From an uncultured Oscillospiraceae bacterium (GTDB taxonomy: Bacteria > Bacillota > Clostridia > Oscillospirales > Oscillospiraceae): 64,000 nt of DNA. Below the pieces are notes generated by a model. It was not told the DNA's origin, did no database searches, and was given only the letters and a program-made list of their open reading frames with translations. The stretch covers positions 142,734 to 206,733 of the forward strand of contig CAMVRT010000002.1 in NCBI GenBank assembly GCA_947169975.1, in the 5' to 3' direction. A program made the translations under genes and the position numbers. Below, one piece after another: positions 38,538-46,487 of this stretch. Numbering within the stretch: the stretch's first letter is position 1; the number at the start of each line of letters is the position of its first letter.

Positions 38538-38566
38538 TTGACAAACGCAATACTTCGCAATATGAT
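38538..38566 (+). promoter_or_regulatory. Consensus sigma-A promoter of the PadR-DUF1700-DUF4097 operon
   Basis: TTGACA-N17-TATGAT; CGCAATA-ctt-CGCAATA direct repeat overlaps it. Confidence 0.8.
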
Positions 38567-38590
38567 GTATATCACGAAAGGGGGTATAAG

Positions 38591-38908
38591 ATGGACGCGC
38601 AGCTGAAACGCGGGCTGCTGGACGTGTGTGTTCTGGCGGCGATCAAAAGCGAGGACTCCTACGGCTATAAGATCATCAAGGACATGAAGCCGTATCTGGA
38701 GCTGTCCGAATCCACGCTGTATACCATACTGAAGCGGCTGGAGGCGGCGAATATGCTGACGGTGCGGACGGCGGAGCATGACGGCCGTCTGCGGAAGTAC
38801 TACCGCATCACCGAGGCGGGTGTCCGGCGCATCGAGGATTTCAAGGCCGAGTGGAAAGAAGTCATTTCCATCTACCGGTTTGTAACCAAGGAGGAGCAAC
38901 ATGAATAG
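38591..38908 (+). CDS. PadR family transcriptional regulator
   Basis: MDAQLKRGLLDVCVLAAIKSEDSYGYKIIKDM...LSESTLYTILKRLEAANML. Confidence 0.95.
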   Translation: MDAQLKRGLLDVCVLAAIKSEDSYGYKIIKDMKPYLELSESTLYTILKRLEAANMLTVRTAEHDGRLRKYYRITEAGVRRIEDFKAEWKEVISIYRFVTKEEQHE

Positions 38909-39503
38909 AGAGACGTTTCTGGCGGAGCTGCGGAACGGCTTATCCGGCCTGCCCCAGGGTGACATCGAGGAGCGGCTGGCGTTCTACGGCGAGATGATCG
39001 ACGACCGGATGGAAGAGGGCCTGTCCGAGGAGGAGGCCGTGTCGGAGATCGGCTCCATCGGGGAAATAGTGGCCCAGACGGTGGAGGAGATCCCTCTTAC
39101 GAAGATCGTGAAGGAGACCATGACCCCCAAACGTACCCTGCGGGCATGGGAGATCATTCTCATCGTGCTGGGATTTCCCCTGTGGTTTCCGCTGCTGGCG
39201 GCCGCCGCTGCGGTGGTGCTGGCGCTTTACGTGGTCATCTGGGCGCTGGTAGTCGCCCTGTGGGCTGTTGATGTCTCCCTGTTTGCCGGGGCGGCGGGCA
39301 GCGTTGCCGCCGCAGCTGCCCAGGCCATCCGCGGCGACGCGCTGCCCGGCTTGGCCATGATCGGCGCGGGGTTGCTGTGCGCAGGACTGGCCATGTTTCT
39401 GCTCTGCGCCTGCCTTGCCGCATCGAAAGGCGCCGTGCGCCTGACACGGGCGATGGCAAGGGGGATCAAGCGGATGTTTATCAGAAAGGAGCGTGCGGAA
39501 TGA
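38901..39503 (+). CDS. DUF1700 (HAAS) family membrane protein
   Basis: MNRETFLAELRNGLSGLPQGDIEERLAFYGEMIDDRMEEGLSEEEAVSEIGS plus TM segments. Confidence 0.9.
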   Translation: MNRETFLAELRNGLSGLPQGDIEERLAFYGEMIDDRMEEGLSEEEAVSEIGSIGEIVAQTVEEIPLTKIVKETMTPKRTLRAWEIILIVLGFPLWFPLLAAAAAVVLALYVVIWALVVALWAVDVSLFAGAAGSVAAAAAQAIRGDALPGLAMIGAGLLCAGLAMFLLCACLAASKGAVRLTRAMARGIKRMFIRKERAE

Positions 39504-40402
39504 AGAAGATAGCTGTCATCGGGGCGATCCTGACCGTACTCGGACTGGCGGTGCTGACGGGTGCCCTCATTGCTTCCGGATTCGACCTGTCAAAGCTGGG
39601 CGGCCGGCGATTCGAGACGAAAACCTACCCCGTGGAGGAGGCGTTCCGCTCCATCGACATCCGCGTCGATGTGTCCGACATCGCGTTCAAGCCGTCGGAG
39701 GACGGCAGGTGCCGCGTGGTCTGCGCGGAGGGGGAAAAGGAGAAGCACGCCGTATCCGTGGAAAACGGAACGCTGAAGATCACGTATTCCGATCTCCGGG
39801 AGTGGTATGAGAAGATCGGCATAATCACCGGGTCCCCGTCTGTGACGGTGTATCTGCCGGAGTCGACATACGAGGCGCTGGCGATCGACAGCGATACGGG
39901 TGATTTCTCCGTTCCGGCGGGATTCTCCTTTGAGAGCGCCGCCGTCACCACCGACACGGGGGATGTGGACATCGGCGCCATCCGCGCAGGGACGCTGACC
40001 GTCAAGGTCACCACAGGCCGTGTCCGCATCAGCTCCGCCGTCTGCGAGGGCGACGTGTCCGTCACCGTGACCACCGGCGGGGTGGAGCTGACGGACGTGC
40101 GGTGCAAAAACCTGACCTCCCGTGGCGACACCGGCTCCGTCACGCTGAAAAACGTGGTGGCGGAGGAGCGCTTTGTCATAGAGCGGGACACCGGCGACGT
40201 GCGCTTTGACAGCTGCGACGCCGCGGAGATCACCGTCAACACCGACACCGGCGACGTGACGGGCACGCTGCGCACGGAAAAGGTGTTCATCACGAAAACC
40301 GACACCGGCTCTGTCCGCGTGCCGGATACCGCCGCCGGCGGCCGCTGTCAGATCACCACGGACACCGGCGACATCCACATCACGCTGACCGGCGGCAGGT
40401 GA
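39500..40402 (+). CDS. DUF4097 family beta-strand-repeat protein, membrane anchored
   Basis: N-terminal TM plus repeated TDTGDV motifs. Confidence 0.88.
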   Translation: MKKIAVIGAILTVLGLAVLTGALIASGFDLSKLGGRRFETKTYPVEEAFRSIDIRVDVSDIAFKPSEDGRCRVVCAEGEKEKHAVSVENGTLKITYSDLREWYEKIGIITGSPSVTVYLPESTYEALAIDSDTGDFSVPAGFSFESAAVTTDTGDVDIGAIRAGTLTVKVTTGRVRISSAVCEGDVSVTVTTGGVELTDVRCKNLTSRGDTGSVTLKNVVAEERFVIERDTGDVRFDSCDAAEITVNTDTGDVTGTLRTEKVFITKTDTGSVRVPDTAAGGRCQITTDTGDIHITLTGGR

Positions 40403-40406
40403 GCCC

Positions 40407-41090
40407 ATGGAGAAGAGCAAGATCGAGGCGATGATCCTCGACCCGGGTTTTGACTACCTGCAGCCGTATTTCTACAACAACCCCTATGCCCTGCGGTGCG
40501 AGCTGGGGGGCGGAAAAACAAAAGCGGCGTATATGCGCCGGGCACGGCAGCGGGCGAAAAAGATCTACGAGACGCTGTTCCCCCGCGGCGCCGACGCCAT
40601 CATTTTCAGCTACCGGATCACGGACTGGTCGGACAGCGGCGAGCCGGACGCGATGCGCTTCGGCGAGACGGAGGAGACGATCCGCCTCCGGCTCCGGCGG
40701 GAGACGCAGGCCCTGCGGTTCCTGTCCGAATGTATGATGAAGTACCGCCACGTCAGCGTGAAGGGCCTGAAAACCGACCTGGAGCCGGACGATCCGGACT
40801 GGGACTCCGTGCGGCGCAACCGCATCGTCTGCTATGCCGACGACGGGGGCTTTGACGACAGAAAGCTGATGGAGCACCAGCTTGTCCGCGACGACGGGCG
40901 GGAGCTGGGCTTGGTATCCTTTGACAACGAGTGCATCCTGTCGGTGTACGATGACCGGGGCTGCGACGCGGTCTTTGCCACATATGAGAAGATGGCGGCG
41001 TTCTATCCGCTGCTGGAGCCGTTTTTTCTGGACTATGACCGTGCGGAGATGAAAAACCGGCTGGCGAAAGGGAGTGTGACGTCTGTCTGA
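40407..41090 (+). CDS. Hypothetical protein (DUF3885-like)
   Basis: NNPYALRCELGGGKTKAAYMRRARQRAKKIYETLFPRGADAIIFSYRITDW; resemblance from memory. Confidence 0.55.
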   Translation: MEKSKIEAMILDPGFDYLQPYFYNNPYALRCELGGGKTKAAYMRRARQRAKKIYETLFPRGADAIIFSYRITDWSDSGEPDAMRFGETEETIRLRLRRETQALRFLSECMMKYRHVSVKGLKTDLEPDDPDWDSVRRNRIVCYADDGGFDDRKLMEHQLVRDDGRELGLVSFDNECILSVYDDRGCDAVFATYEKMAAFYPLLEPFFLDYDRAEMKNRLAKGSVTSV

Positions 41091-41180
41091 CGGGTAAAAC
41101 GGAAAGTTCTACCGAAATTCGAGCGGCAATTCCTTGCGCATTTTCCGATTCGCGGATAAAATGTTGACGAGGTGATCGCC

Positions 41181-41942
41181 ATGGAGAAAAGGTATGAGAT
41201 CGGAAACTTCATCTATCAGTTGCGGACGGAGCGGGGCTACACCCAGAAGGAGCTGGGCGCCCTGCTGGGGGTGACGGACAAGGCGGTTTCCAAGTGGGAG
41301 ACCGGCGCGGCACTGCCCCGGATGGAGGTGCTGCGGCAGCTTGCCATTGTCCTGGGCTGCACCCAGGAGGAGCTGTTTCTGGGCAGGCGGATCCGGCGGA
41401 CGGATGCACCGGACGCGGAGCCGGAAATGGACATCTCGGCGGAATATAAGGAAGTCATGAAGCGCTGCGACTGCTGCCGCCACGAGGGGATGAAACTATT
41501 TGCACTGCTCCGTTCTGCGAGCGAGCCGAACGAATGCGCTGTCTGTAAAAAGTGCGGCGCCGAGCTGCGACTGGAGCGGGGAAGCAAGGTGTGGTACAAT
41601 ATCGGCTTGTTTATCCTCCGGCAACTGGTGCTTTTTTTTGGCGTATATGGTTGCATGATCGCGCTTTACGCCGACCCGTTCTCATCGAATCCCGCCGCCC
41701 TTCGTCTGTTGTATTCCGACGAGACGAGGGAGGCGTATATGGCGCTGTATAACCATCAGCAGATAGCGCAGTTCAATCGGATCGAGAGGATCAAAGATAT
41801 TTGTGTGCTACTCGTGCTTCTTGCGCTTATGGCAGCACTGGAATATGGCTTTGAACGGCTGCTTGAAAAGTGGATGCCCTACCGGGATCATTTGAAGGTG
41901 GTGCGCTATCCCCATCCGGAGGACGGGAAGATCGTCTTTTGA
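41181..41942 (+). CDS. XRE family regulator with zinc-ribbon-like Cys cluster and two C-terminal TM segments
   Basis: IGNFIYQLRTERGYTQKELGALLGVTDKAVSKWETG; CDCCRHEG...CAVCKKCG; two hydrophobic helices. Confidence 0.85.
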   Translation: MEKRYEIGNFIYQLRTERGYTQKELGALLGVTDKAVSKWETGAALPRMEVLRQLAIVLGCTQEELFLGRRIRRTDAPDAEPEMDISAEYKEVMKRCDCCRHEGMKLFALLRSASEPNECAVCKKCGAELRLERGSKVWYNIGLFILRQLVLFFGVYGCMIALYADPFSSNPAALRLLYSDETREAYMALYNHQQIAQFNRIERIKDICVLLVLLALMAALEYGFERLLEKWMPYRDHLKVVRYPHPEDGKIVF

Positions 41943-41964
41943 CCGCCGGAGAGACAAAAAACCG

Positions 41965-42011
41965 TTGCAACGGCGGGGCCTTCGTGCTATGATGCCCCCG
42001 AGAGCATCATA
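41965..42011 (+). promoter_or_regulatory. Predicted promoter with overlapping operator-like inverted repeat
   Basis: TTGCAA-N17-TATGAT (41965-41993); TATGATGC-ccccgaga-GCATCATA (41988-42011). Confidence 0.6.
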
Positions 42012-42032
42012 CGGAGCAAAGGAGGTCATCCC

Positions 42033-42230
42033 ATGAAGAAGAGAGCGGAGATCGCCGTGGCGCTGGCGCTGCTGGGCGCCGCGTCCGCCCTGTGCCTGAA
42101 GCTGATGAAGAAGGCCGGGGAGTGGCTGGACGAGGATCAGCGGAAGCTGGACGAGGCGGAGGAAACCGAAGCGGTACGCCAAGGGGAAACCGTCGAGGAA
42201 GAAGCCACCGAAGAGGACTTTGCGGACTGA
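42033..42230 (+). CDS. Small (65 aa) protein with N-terminal hydrophobic segment and acidic tail
   Basis: AAAGGAGGTCATCCC RBS; MKKRAEIAVALALLGAASALCLKLMKKAGEWLDEDQRKLDEAEETEAVRQGETVEEEATEEDFAD. Confidence 0.65.
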   Translation: MKKRAEIAVALALLGAASALCLKLMKKAGEWLDEDQRKLDEAEETEAVRQGETVEEEATEEDFAD

Positions 42231-42290
42231 CAAGTAAAAAACGGGCCTGCGCCAATGCTGCGGGCTCATAAGGAAGTATTTTCACATGTA

Positions 42291-42332
42291 TGGAATGGTG
42301 TAGTCTTTCAGGACTGCACCATTCCTGTTTTT
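42291..42332 (+). terminator. Terminator hairpin
   Basis: GGAATGGTGtAGTC-tttca-GGACTgCACCATTCC followed by TGTTTTT. Confidence 0.7.
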
Positions 42333-42792
42333 ATGCCGTGATGCGATGTTGCTGGGGGCTCTGCCGAATTTCGGCCATCAGCTTTTCAAGCTCCTTTTCC
42401 GTGGGGAGCGTAAGCATCCCTGCGGCGGTGAAATAGATGTCCACCTTCACATGACAGTGACCGTCGTACTTGTCGTTGTTGTGGACCTCGATCCGGCGGA
42501 TCAGCGTGTTCACGATGGTAGGCGTCAATTCCCGCACCTCGGTGAACTCCCGCAGGCCCTTCAGCAGCATACGGAGATCAACCTGCGCCTTGTCCGCTTC
42601 CCGCAGTTCCTGTTCGCAGAGGGCAATGGTTTGCACCAGTTCCTCCGTTTCCTTGAAGCCGGGGCGCTCAAAGGTGGTGCCGCTGACGCCGTCGTCATAG
42701 AAGAATTATGGGTGGAGATGCCCGTTTCGGCGGGCGTAGTCATACAGGATCGTGCGCTGATTCTGGATCGAATTCGACTCCTTGTCTTCCGG
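42331..42792 (-). pseudogene. Degraded large serine recombinase (internally deleted, DUF4368-type C-terminus retained)
   Basis: Minus-strand reading EDKESNSIQNQRTILYDYARRNGHLHP*FFYDDGVSGTTFERPGFKE joined directly to TEELVQTIALCEQELREADKAQVDLRMLLKGLREFTEVRELTPTIVNTLIRRIEVHNNDKYDGHCHVKVDIYF; in-frame stop and missing central region. Confidence 0.85.
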
Positions 42793-43918
42793 ATTGCTTT
42801 TGATGAACCGTTTGTTGTTCCATCTTCCGAAACCGATCGGGCGTTACGCCGAACATCTGCTTGAAGCTGCGGATGAATTGCCTCGTATCACGATAGCCGA
42901 TCTCTTCGCAGATGTGATCGAGCTTCCAGGCCTTCGTTTTCAGCAATTCTGCGGCTTTTCTCAGCTTAAAATCTTTGACAGTCTCTGAGAAAGACCGTCC
43001 GGCCTGCTCCTGAAACATGCGGCTCAAATAGGATTCGTTGTAATGGAATTCGGCAGCCAGATCATGGAGCGTAACCGTACGGTAGTGATTGTACATGTAG
43101 TTGACCATGTCGAGTATCCGCTGGTCCCGTAAAGCGATACTATAGAGCGGCTGCATTGTGTCCATATATCGTTGAAGAATATAGGTAATGAGATTTGCTG
43201 CCGTCGATTCCATGAGCTCCTTTTGATAGGGCATTGCAAGACTTTGCTGCTCGTACAGAAAGAGCAGCATACTTTCAGCGGCAGGGTCCTTCCCACATTG
43301 AAAACTGATCGGATATACCATGGAGGGAAGATGCGGAATACTCATCTTTATGAAGTGACTGAGCCGAATCTTCATGGTAAGGCACAGTGAGTCACCGACA
43401 GCAATGAGCTGGTGTCTGGTCGGAACCGGGATGAGGATAAAGCTCCCTTCCTGCTGGATCACCTCGTTCTCCCCGACGCGATGTATGCAGCTGCCCCGGA
43501 GCACATAGGCACATTCGATAAACTCGTGTGAGTGGGCAGGTATTTCAATATAACGGAGCAGTTTTTCTACGGCAACATTCATGTCAGACGGCATGAAGTC
43601 CTCTTCCGTCAGGCCGGTATTTCCGTATCTCTCATGAAAGGAGGCTACGATCTGTCCCTGCTCCCGAAGAGACGACGGATCATTCATGGTTTCCAGAGTA
43701 TGCCGGTCGGTTCCGCGCATCATCAGATATAAGTACTGACCGTGGCGAAGCATGATCCCCGTTCGGCGGACGGAATCGAGTCCTGCCTTCTCATACGGAT
43801 CCAACCTGGACAACTCCCGGACCAGATGATGATAGTTCGCCAAAGTATCCCTCCGTTCATGGCTCGCCGTCGTTCCTGTTAACAAATCAATTATATCTTC
43901 CGGAAAAGTAAAATTCAA
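42740..43918 (-). CDS. AraC family transcriptional regulator with cupin-type sensor (TTG start)
   Basis: AHSHEFIECAYVLRGSCIHRVGENEVIQQEGSFILIP; HDLAAEFHYNESYLSRMFQEQAGRSFSETVKDFKLRKAAELLKTKAWKLDHICEEIGYRDTRQFIRSFKQMFGVTPDRFRK. Confidence 0.92.
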   Translation of the reverse strand: MNFTFPEDIIDLLTGTTASHERRDTLANYHHLVRELSRLDPYEKAGLDSVRRTGIMLRHGQYLYLMMRGTDRHTLETMNDPSSLREQGQIVASFHERYGNTGLTEEDFMPSDMNVAVEKLLRYIEIPAHSHEFIECAYVLRGSCIHRVGENEVIQQEGSFILIPVPTRHQLIAVGDSLCLTMKIRLSHFIKMSIPHLPSMVYPISFQCGKDPAAESMLLFLYEQQSLAMPYQKELMESTAANLITYILQRYMDTMQPLYSIALRDQRILDMVNYMYNHYRTVTLHDLAAEFHYNESYLSRMFQEQAGRSFSETVKDFKLRKAAELLKTKAWKLDHICEEIGYRDTRQFIRSFKQMFGVTPDRFRKMEQQTVHQKQSGRQGVEFDPESAHDPV

Positions 43919-43943
43919 CCCATCTCACATGTAATATGTGGGT
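43918..43943. promoter_or_regulatory. Imperfect inverted repeat in the AraC/catabolic operon divergent intergenic region
   Basis: ACCCAtctCACATgtaatATGTGGGT. Confidence 0.4.
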
Positions 43944-43999
43944 ATTTTTTATTCTTTTCAAAAACTATATTATAAATATAGGAAAGCACAGAAAGGACC

Positions 44000-44971
44000 A
44001 TGAGCATGGGAAAAAAGCTGAATGATCTGAAATGTACGCTCATCCAAAAGGCAGTCTATACAAAGCTCTACAAGGGGCACAAGCCCAATGAGTGGGAACC
44101 GTGGAACGCTCCGGAAGTGAAAAAGCTGGGCAACGGCATGGTTTGCCGCAGCGACATCAGATACGGCGAGACCTGGCCCAACAGCTTCGCGGACATCTGG
44201 TATCCCAACGACAGCGGGGAGAAGCGGCCCGTGGTGGTGTACTTTCACGGCGGCGGCTTTATTTTCGGCAACAAGTCTGCCGGCGACCCGCTGCAGACCG
44301 GCGGAGGCGGCGTGGGAAAGCTGGAAGCCATCGTGCGAGCAGGCTATATCCTGATCAATGCCGATTACGCGCTGGCGCCGCAGTACCGGTTTCCGGTGCC
44401 GATCCGGCAGGCAGACGAGTTGTTCCGCTACCTGATTGCACATGAAGAGGAGCTTCATCTGGATATGTCCCATGTCTGCCTCTCGGGCGGAAGCGCAGGA
44501 GCCAATATGACAGTCATTTACGCCGCCTGCGTCTGTAATCCCGATTACGCCGCCATGCTCGGCGTCGACCCCGTCATGACGCAGGAAAACCTGAAGGTCC
44601 TGGCCATCGACGAGGCCGCGCTGGACGCCAGTGTCTTTGACAAAAACATGTACGCTATGCTGGGCTGCGCAACGGGAGCGAAACGCAATACGCCGGAGGC
44701 CGTGGCGATCATCAACGCGAAAACCTATATTCGTGACAGCTTCATTCCCAGCTGGATCAACGCCTCCAATGAGCCGAATGATGAAAAGGGCTATTTCATC
44801 ATGGAAGGCCGCGGACTCAAAAAGAAGCTGGACGAGATAGGCGTTCCCAATGATCTGGTCTTCTTCCCCGGGGCAAAGCTGCCCCACGGCTATATGGATC
44901 AAATGGAAGCAGAACCGCACGCGAAAGAAGCCTTCGACAGGATGATGAATTTCATTAAAAAGTACATATAA
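44000..44971 (+). CDS. Alpha/beta hydrolase (acetylesterase/lipase-like)
   Basis: VVVYFHGGGFIFGNK (HGGG oxyanion), CLSGGSAGAN nucleophile elbow. Confidence 0.88.
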   Translation: MSMGKKLNDLKCTLIQKAVYTKLYKGHKPNEWEPWNAPEVKKLGNGMVCRSDIRYGETWPNSFADIWYPNDSGEKRPVVVYFHGGGFIFGNKSAGDPLQTGGGGVGKLEAIVRAGYILINADYALAPQYRFPVPIRQADELFRYLIAHEEELHLDMSHVCLSGGSAGANMTVIYAACVCNPDYAAMLGVDPVMTQENLKVLAIDEAALDASVFDKNMYAMLGCATGAKRNTPEAVAIINAKTYIRDSFIPSWINASNEPNDEKGYFIMEGRGLKKKLDEIGVPNDLVFFPGAKLPHGYMDQMEAEPHAKEAFDRMMNFIKKYI

Positions 44972-44984
44972 AGGGGATAGAGAG

Positions 44985-46487
44985 ATGGCAAAGAAAGAAA
45001 GCGTCAATAAGCATCCTGACTGGCGGCTCAGCACGCGGGAACGCTTCAACTACTACCTTTCCGACAGCGGCAGGCTGTTCGGCACGTCCGTATTTCAGAC
45101 ATTCATGACAGCATTTCTGGCGCTTCGCGGCGTCAACCTGACCGTTCTGGCGGGTGTGCTGTTGGTACTGAAGATGATCGATGCAGTGGACGATGTGGTC
45201 TTTGGCTACCTGATTGACAAACTGAAGATCACCGAGTGGAAGGCTTTTCGAAAACTTACAGGGGAGGGCAAATACCTGCCCTGGTTCCGGCTGACCTTTT
45301 TCCTGTTCCCGCTGTTCACAGTGGTATTCTACCTGATGCCATCCTCTCTGCCGGTCGGCGCGAAGATCGTCTGGTTTGTGGTGAGCTATCTGCTCTACGA
45401 TTTTTCCTGCACCCTCAACGAGGTGCCCATGAATTCCCTGGTGATGACTCTGACGGACAACACCGAGGAGCGAACGCATATCATCACGGTCAAGGGGATC
45501 ATCACGGTTCTTGCCGCCGTCATTGTTGGCGTCACACTCAATCTCCTGGTGGATCCCGTAGCCGGTCCCGGCTTCAGCTTTACGTCTGTTTCCATCGGCG
45601 CCATGATCATCTGTACGGTGATCATGATCCCGCTCGTGCGAAACGGCAAAGAATACAACACAGAGCTGAAAAATGTAGAGGAAGAGAATCAGCACGAGGG
45701 TTACACCCTGCGGGATATGTGGAACTGCGTGAAGACCAACAAATACATGATGGTCTACCTGGTCTCTATGCTGATCGCGGGCGTTACGGCCACTTCTTCA
45801 GCTGTATCTTCTTTGATTTCGTTTTATCTCTTCGAAGGGAAAACCATGATCACCTCCATTCCGGTGCTGATCGCCTTCATTCCGGGTCTGCTCATCAACA
45901 CCCAGGCGGACAAGATCGCGAAGCGTTTTGGCCGTCGAAATTCGCTGGTTCTTCTCGGCCTTGTTTTCGGAGGCATGTACATTTTGCAGTATCTGGTGGG
46001 CTATGAGAACATCGTTGCCTTCATTGCCCTGAGCACCATTGCGGGCCTGGCCAATTCCCTGCGCTATGTCTTTATGAACTTCATCGCACCGGATACCATT
46101 GAGTATACCCGCTATAAAACAGGAAAAGACTGCGCCGGCATTTTCTATTCTCTAAACGCTTTTGTCAATAAGGCCGTGGGCGGCGTGGGGGCCAGCATCG
46201 GCCTTCTGGTGATGGGACTCTATGGCTGGCGCGAGGTGCAGGCGGAGAGCTACCAGCAGCTTCTGGATATGGGCATGTCCGTCGGTCAGGCGGGCTATCA
46301 GACGCCCCAGGCCATTCACGGCATGTGGGTGGTCTACGCCCTGATCCCCGGCATCGGCTTCCTGCTGTCCACATTGATCCTGCTGTTCTACAAGCTGAAG
46401 GACAAGGACGCGGAGTTGATGGCCAAGTGCAACGCCGGACAAATCAGCCGCGAGGAATGTGAAGCGCAGCTTTCGAGGAAGTATTGA
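44985..46487 (+). CDS. GPH-type (glycoside-pentoside-hexuronide:cation) MFS transporter
   Basis: RERFNYYLSDSGRLFGTSVFQTFMTAFLALRGVNLTVLAGVLLVLKMIDAVDDVVFGYLIDKLKI; about 12 TM; ...YKTGKDCAGIFYSLNAFVNKAVGGVGASIGLLVMG. Confidence 0.88.
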   Translation: MAKKESVNKHPDWRLSTRERFNYYLSDSGRLFGTSVFQTFMTAFLALRGVNLTVLAGVLLVLKMIDAVDDVVFGYLIDKLKITEWKAFRKLTGEGKYLPWFRLTFFLFPLFTVVFYLMPSSLPVGAKIVWFVVSYLLYDFSCTLNEVPMNSLVMTLTDNTEERTHIITVKGIITVLAAVIVGVTLNLLVDPVAGPGFSFTSVSIGAMIICTVIMIPLVRNGKEYNTELKNVEEENQHEGYTLRDMWNCVKTNKYMMVYLVSMLIAGVTATSSAVSSLISFYLFEGKTMITSIPVLIAFIPGLLINTQADKIAKRFGRRNSLVLLGLVFGGMYILQYLVGYENIVAFIALSTIAGLANSLRYVFMNFIAPDTIEYTRYKTGKDCAGIFYSLNAFVNKAVGGVGASIGLLVMGLYGWREVQAESYQQLLDMGMSVGQAGYQTPQAIHGMWVVYALIPGIGFLLSTLILLFYKLKDKDAELMAKCNAGQISREECEAQLSRKY

